Source: JAUZQZ01 sp964492105
GTDB taxonomy: Bacteria; Pseudomonadota; Zetaproteobacteria; Mariprofundales; Mariprofundaceae
Assembly: GCA_964492105.1 (NCBI GenBank)
Contig: CAZBJB010000062.1
Location: 1-5,829 of the forward strand
Reading direction: 5' to 3'
Length of the DNA: 5,829 nt
The notes beneath the pieces were generated by a model. The model was not told where the DNA came from, ran no database searches, and was given only the letters and a program-made list of their open reading frames with translations. Both the position numbers and the translations under genes were made by a program. This document shows, piece after piece, positions 5,738 through 5,829 of the stretch (the first letter of the stretch is position 1; the number at the start of each line of letters is the position of its first letter).

Positions 5738-5829
5738 TGCCTTTGTCCCTGGCGATTTCGTCGCCGCGAGGCGAGGTGGGAAGGAAGGCGTAGAGGGAGT
5801 CCCGAAACGAGGAACACAAACCGGATACG
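5738..5829. other. Unassigned right-end sequence with a tetraloop hairpin
   Basis: These 92 bases follow the point where the alanine-dehydrogenase-like frame breaks and match no protein I recognise; one frame gives MPLSLAISSPRGEVGRKA and stops. TCGCC (5761-5765) pairs with GGCGA (5770-5774) around a GCGA loop, a GNRA tetraloop typical of structured RNA. The stretch then becomes strikingly rich in purines. It may be the start of an inserted element, including a group II intron, but the window ends too soon to tell. Confidence 0.3.

Noticed and set aside
4837..5793. Open frame of 318 codons on the plus strand opposite the flavoprotein gene
   Set aside because: It mirrors a strongly supported gene on the other strand, has no recognisable domain, and crosses the divergent promoter and the broken dehydrogenase start.

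Overview
The window reads as a chromosomal segment of a proteobacterium of moderate GC content. The two most recognisable genes, an AlgC-type phosphomannomutase/phosphoglucomutase and a Rep-type DNA helicase, match gammaproteobacterial-type relatives along their whole length. The sequence does not fix the species, and the gene order is not one I recognise from a particular genome.

Layout. Positions 1-112 are an AT-rich flank with no convincing gene. Positions 113-358 look like a small non-autonomous insertion (MITE-like): imperfect terminal inverted repeats of about 65 bp enclose two strong hairpins and no credible transposase. Positions 359-677 hold no supported gene, but a terminator-like hairpin at 589-619 fits the end of algC. 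algC runs leftward (2051 to 678). rep runs rightward (2208-4151). The two start back to back, 156 bp apart, and neither has a clear Shine-Dalgarno site. A short convergent spacer (4152-4221) with a small direct repeat and hairpin separates rep from a leftward gene (5622 to 4222). That gene encodes a long nitronate monooxygenase/NPD-family flavin oxidoreductase with an unusual four-cysteine C-terminal extension. Right of it lies a compact 67-bp divergent promoter region with a 7-bp dyad, then a well-formed rightward gene start (5690). This reads like the N-terminus of alanine dehydrogenase for 14 codons and then stops abruptly. The last ~90 bases do not continue that protein and carry a GNRA-type hairpin.

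How the genes relate. algC (sugar-phosphate supply for surface polysaccharide) and rep (replication restart) are housekeeping genes that share a promoter region but no pathway. The flavin oxidoreductase and the alanine-dehydrogenase-like start face each other across a possible shared operator, which hints at linked control but proves nothing. I found no defence system, CRISPR array, tRNA or rRNA. The points most worth a second look are the broken right-hand gene, the cysteine-rich tail of the flavoprotein, the divergent dyad, the small mobile element, and the possible leaderless start of algC.
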